This document shows positions 61,258 through 64,000 of a stretch of DNA of 64,000 nt, piece after piece. The stretch is taken from contig CAKRJT010000008.1 in assembly GCA_934351925.1 (NCBI GenBank), positions 1-64,000 of the forward strand, given 5' to 3'. A model generated the notes under the pieces. That model searched no databases and was not told the origin of the DNA. It saw only the letters and a program-made list of their open reading frames with translations. Source of the stretch: an uncultured Lachnospiraceae bacterium. GTDB taxonomy: Bacteria; Bacillota; Clostridia; Lachnospirales; Lachnospiraceae. A program made the position numbers and the translations under genes. The first letter of the stretch is position 1; the number at the start of each line of letters is the position of its first letter.

Positions 61258-62278
61258 GGACAATAGCTGCATTAAGGTTACTTACTGACCCCCCGGTCAG
61301 AACCTTTCCCTCAATCACATAACTTTTCTTGAGTGTGGTTTTCGGTTTCCTGATAAGTTCGATTAAGCAGGAGGCTGCTTCCCTGCCCATCTTGTCCCCG
61401 GCCTGCTGTAATGTAGTAATCTGGGGCTCATATATGACGGAATATCTTATCCCGTCATAGCCCGTCACAGATATATCATCGGGTATATTAAGGCCGTGGC
61501 TCTTGATAACGTTCGCGCCGCTTATTGCGGTAATGTCGTCGGGATACATGATGCAGGTAGGTCTCTCCCGGTGCTGTAAAAGCTTTTTCGTGCACTTGGC
61601 TGCCCCGGAGGTGTCATGGTATCTGCACTCTATAACATAGTCTCGGCAGACATCGACTCCCAACTGCTCCATCGTCCTATAATAACTTGTAATCCTGTCC
61701 CTTGTAACCGAGCTGTCCTCCCCATGGATAAAGGCAATCCTTCTGTGCCCCATCGAATAGAGATACTCTACAAGATCCTTCACACCTTTTACATTGTCCG
61801 ACATCACCGATATAGTATCATTGAAGATATGGTCGATAGTTACTATAGGAATGCCGCTGTTCACGAGCTCAACAACCTGTGGTTCTCCATAATCGATGCA
61901 GACTATTATAACTCCGTCAAACTGCCGTATCCTACAGTACTCGCTGTATGTAATCTTCCTACCGCCAATTCTGTTGGTGATAAACGTGATGCTGTAACCT
62001 AACACTTCTGCCTGTGATCTTATTCCCTCGAGGACTCTCGCAAAGTATTCATGTGTAAGTCCCGTATTCGCTGCATCTACAAACAAAATTCCTATATTAT
62101 AGGTTCTGTTCGTCTTGAGTGCCACCGCAGCCATATTCGGAATGTATCCCAGCTCGGCAGCCTTGGCATTTATCATCGCCTTGGTCTCCTCACTGATGTC
62201 GCTGTAGCCGTTGAGCGCCTTGCTCACCGTGGCCACTGATACATTACATGCACTTGCAATATCCTTCACAGATATCAT
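61253..62278 (-). CDS. LacI-family transcriptional regulator
   Basis: A 341-residue repressor. N-terminal helix-turn-helix 'SVKDIASACNVSVATVSKAL' with hinge 'NGYSDISEETKAMI', then a periplasmic-binding-like sugar domain ('YNIGILFVDAANTGLTHEYF', 'ISVTGYDGIRYS'). It is the first gene of the importer cluster and presumably controls it. ATG at 62278 is preferred over the GTG one codon upstream. The first residue pair is MI rather than the usual short basic start. Confidence 0.93.
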   Translation of the reverse strand: MISVKDIASACNVSVATVSKALNGYSDISEETKAMINAKAAELGYIPNMAAVALKTNRTYNIGILFVDAANTGLTHEYFARVLEGIRSQAEVLGYSITFITNRIGGRKITYSEYCRIRQFDGVIIVCIDYGEPQVVELVNSGIPIVTIDHIFNDTISVMSDNVKGVKDLVEYLYSMGHRRIAFIHGEDSSVTRDRITSYYRTMEQLGVDVCRDYVIECRYHDTSGAAKCTKKLLQHRERPTCIMYPDDITAISGANVIKSHGLNIPDDISVTGYDGIRYSVIYEPQITTLQQAGDKMGREAASCLIELIRKPKTTLKKSYVIEGKVLTGGSVSNLNAAIVR

Positions 62279-62327
62279 CACGTCACCGCCTTTTCAAATG
62301 GTAATACAGAGCTGTACCACGCTCCTG

Positions 62328-62400
62328 TAACGTTTTCGGTGTTCGCGTTACTTAATCGTTTTCGCATCTTCATAGTACAATATTGTAAATAAAAAATCAA
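62328..62400 (-). promoter_or_regulatory. Promoter of the LacI-type operon with two operator-like repeats
   Basis: TTGATT (62395-62400) and TACTAT (62372-62377), 17-base spacer, minus strand. Just downstream the sequence CGAAAACG occurs twice (plus-strand CGTTTTCG at 62331-62338 and 62357-62364), 26 bases apart. This fits LacI-type half-sites placed for autorepression. Confidence 0.55.
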
Positions 62401-62567
62401 CAGTTTTTTAAATTTTTTTAGCTATTTTGTATAAGTAATTTTAAGATTTTATCAATCCAACATTAAATATATCCTGTTTTTGTTGTTTTTATTTCTGATT
62501 TTTGTGTATTATGTCTAATACGTTTTAGTAAAGCAGAATTAGGTTACGAAAAACAGCCTTATAAAGT
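62401..62567. other. AT-rich gap, nothing recognised
   Basis: Part of the 376-base gene-free stretch 62279-62654. Between the promoter above and the purB terminator the sequence is strongly AT-rich with no frame, repeat or RNA recognised. Confidence 0.5.
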
Positions 62568-62603
62568 AAAAACGCCGTACCACATTACAATGGTACGACG
62601 TTT
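62568..62603 (-). terminator. Terminator of purB
   Basis: A 13-bp stem with one G-T pair (62570-62582 / 62591-62603) ending in TTTTT on the minus strand, about 50 bases past the purB stop. Confidence 0.85.
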
Positions 62604-62654
62604 GTCCCCAGATTATGCTTATTATTTTTAATATATTCTGTGCGATGTACTATA

Positions 62655-64000
62655 TTATACATTTATCTCGGCTGTCATGCCAAGCTCGTCCCTGCTCGCC
62701 TCAAGGATAGGATTGATAACCTCTGTGAGGAACTCGTCAACCTGCTCCTTAGCACGTCCCGTGTACTTAGAAGGATCCATTGACTTCTTAAGGTCATCAA
62801 GTGAAAGGTTGAACGCCGGGTCTGCGGCGATGAGCTCAAGCAGATTATTGTCGAGTCCCTTCTCCTTCACATTGCGTCCTGCCTCCATGGAAAGCGTGCG
62901 GATTCTCTCGTGAAGCTCCTGACGGTCACCACCCGCCTTAACGGCATCCATCATGATGTTCTCTGTAGCCATGAAAGGAAGCTCTGCCATGATATGTTTC
63001 TCAATGACCTTCTCGTATACTACAAGTCCGTCAACGACATTCATGTAGAGGTCTAATATACCATCAACTGCAAGGAATGCCTCAGGAACTGACATTCTCT
63101 TGTTAGCTGAGTCATCAAGTGTTCTCTCAAACCACTGTGTAGCGGATGTGATGGCAGGATTCATTGCGTCTGCCATTACAAAATTAGCAAGTGATGCTAT
63201 TCTCTCGCTTCTCATAGGATTTCTCTTATATGCCATGGCTGACGAACCGATCTGATTTTTCTCGAAAGGCTCCTCAATCTCCTTTAAGTGCTGTAAAAGC
63301 CTTATATCATTGGAGAACTTATGAGCACTTGCAGCTATTCCCGCAAGTACATTTACAACTCGTGTATCAACCTTACGCGAATATGTCTGACCTGAAACAG
63401 GATATACATCCTCAAAGCCCATCTTGTTTGCAATCATCCTGTCAAGCTTACGGATTCTGTCGTGGTCTCCGTCAAAAAGCTCAAGGAAGCTTGCCTGAGT
63501 TCCCGTAGTTCCCTTAGAGCCGAGAAGTCTCATTGAGCCAATCAGGTAATCAAGGTCATCCAGATCAAGCTTTAACTCCATAAGCCAGAGTGTGGCTCTC
63601 TTTCCAACAGTCGTAGGCTGTGCCGGCTGGAAATGCGTGAAGGCAAGTGTAGGAAGCGCCTTGTACTTGTCGGCGAACTTTGCAAGCTCCGCCATGACAT
63701 TCACAAGCTTCTTTCTCACAAGCCTGAGTGCCTCCGTCATAACAATAAGGTCTGTGTTGTCGCCCACATAACAGCTTGTAGCTCCGAGATGGATAATTCC
63801 CTTAGCCTTAGGGCACTGTACACCGTAAGCATAGACATGTGACATTACATCATGTCTTACAAGCTTCTCTCTCTCCTTAGCCACATCGTAATTGATATCA
63901 TCCTTATGAGCCTTGAGTTCCTCAATCTGCTCATCCGTGATGTCAAGACCGAGCTCCTTCTCTGTCTCTGCAAGTGCAATCCAGAGTCTTCTCCATGTAC
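62655..64000 (-). CDS. purB: Adenylosuccinate lyase (5' end beyond window)
   Basis: At least 448 residues of a fumarase/aspartase-superfamily enzyme that splits SAICAR and adenylosuccinate, releasing fumarate. The frame is open to the window edge ('TWRRLWIALAETEKELGL' is the usual sequence near residue 20), so the start lies just outside. 'HLGATSCYVGDN' gives the active-site region, 'GSSAMAYKRNPMRSERI' the flexible signature loop with its catalytic Ser, and 'TRVVNVLAGIAASAHK' follows the family. It works with purA in AMP synthesis. Confidence 0.95.
   Translation of the reverse strand, partial: TWRRLWIALAETEKELGLDITDEQIEELKAHKDDINYDVAKEREKLVRHDVMSHVYAYGVQCPKAKGIIHLGATSCYVGDNTDLIVMTEALRLVRKKLVNVMAELAKFADKYKALPTLAFTHFQPAQPTTVGKRATLWLMELKLDLDDLDYLIGSMRLLGSKGTTGTQASFLELFDGDHDRIRKLDRMIANKMGFEDVYPVSGQTYSRKVDTRVVNVLAGIAASAHKFSNDIRLLQHLKEIEEPFEKNQIGSSAMAYKRNPMRSERIASLANFVMADAMNPAITSATQWFERTLDDSANKRMSVPEAFLAVDGILDLYMNVVDGLVVYEKVIEKHIMAELPFMATENIMMDAVKAGGDRQELHERIRTLSMEAGRNVKEKGLDNNLLELIAADPAFNLSLDDLKKSMDPSKYTGRAKEQVDEFLTEVINPILEASRDELGMTAEINV

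Noticed and set aside
61174..61272. 33-residue N-terminal extension of the sugar-binding lipoprotein
   Set aside because: It would overlap the LacI-type gene and bury the signal peptide; the GGAGG-preceded ATG at 61173 gives a proper lipoprotein start.

Overview
The window looks like a chromosomal segment of a Lachnospiraceae-type clostridium (Firmicutes). The evidence is moderate G+C, consistent GGAGG ribosome binding sites, a CcpA-type cre site, UPF0597, DUF1836 and YerC genes, and above all a pectin (rhamnogalacturonan-I) locus with a PL11 lyase. The gene set resembles Lachnospira/[Eubacterium] eligens, but no search was run, so this is inference. About 50 genes are supported and most lie on the minus strand. 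No tRNA, rRNA, prophage, intact IS, cas gene or recognised riboswitch was seen. The right end cuts through purB.

Layout. 0.1-6.7 kb: MATE exporter, RNase H1, UPF0597 desulfidase-like protein, an off-cluster RsmH paralogue, a 61-bp-period hairpin array, and an amidase with SPOR domain. 7-17 kb: pectin locus with polysaccharide deacetylase, an array of four covarying hairpins, PL11 rhamnogalacturonan lyase, a three-component CUT1 ABC importer without ATPase, a cre site, and a membrane-anchored AraC regulator. 17-20 kb: FolA, HflX and a TPR lipoprotein, apparently one operon with the AraC regulator. 20-24 kb: small alarmone synthetase, a remnant of a membrane-protein gene, a TetM-like GTPase fused to a Rae1/YacP nuclease domain, and an RsuA-type pseudouridine synthase. 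24-27 kb: RhaD, a soluble PocR-type receptor, and an orphan FeoB-associated small protein.

27-36 kb: an oligopeptide ABC operon in which four of five core subunits carry large insertions. 36-43 kb: RlmD, PcrA, PspA, DUF1836, YerC and a HAD phosphatase. 44-52 kb: orphan NMT1-type binding lipoprotein, tandem-HD/HD-GYP protein, membrane proteins, cold-shock protein, Hsp33, methyltransferase and SEC-C protein. 52-56 kb: HEAT-repeat RNA methyltransferase, PurA, AroA. 56.5-62.3 kb: LRR lipid-anchored or membrane-anchored protein and a LacI-controlled CUT1 sugar importer. End: PurB.

How they fit. The PL11 lyase and its importer would release and take up rhamnogalacturonan fragments, with AraC and CcpA control. 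Rhamnose released inside ends at RhaD, whose lactaldehyde product can become 1,2-propanediol, a PocR-type ligand; a PocR receptor lies next to rhaD. Several translation-linked genes sit together (RsuA, TetM-Rae1, alarmone synthetase, HflX). The most unusual items are the TetM-Rae1 fusion, the enlarged Opp transporter, and three separate arrays of short repeats or hairpins between genes.
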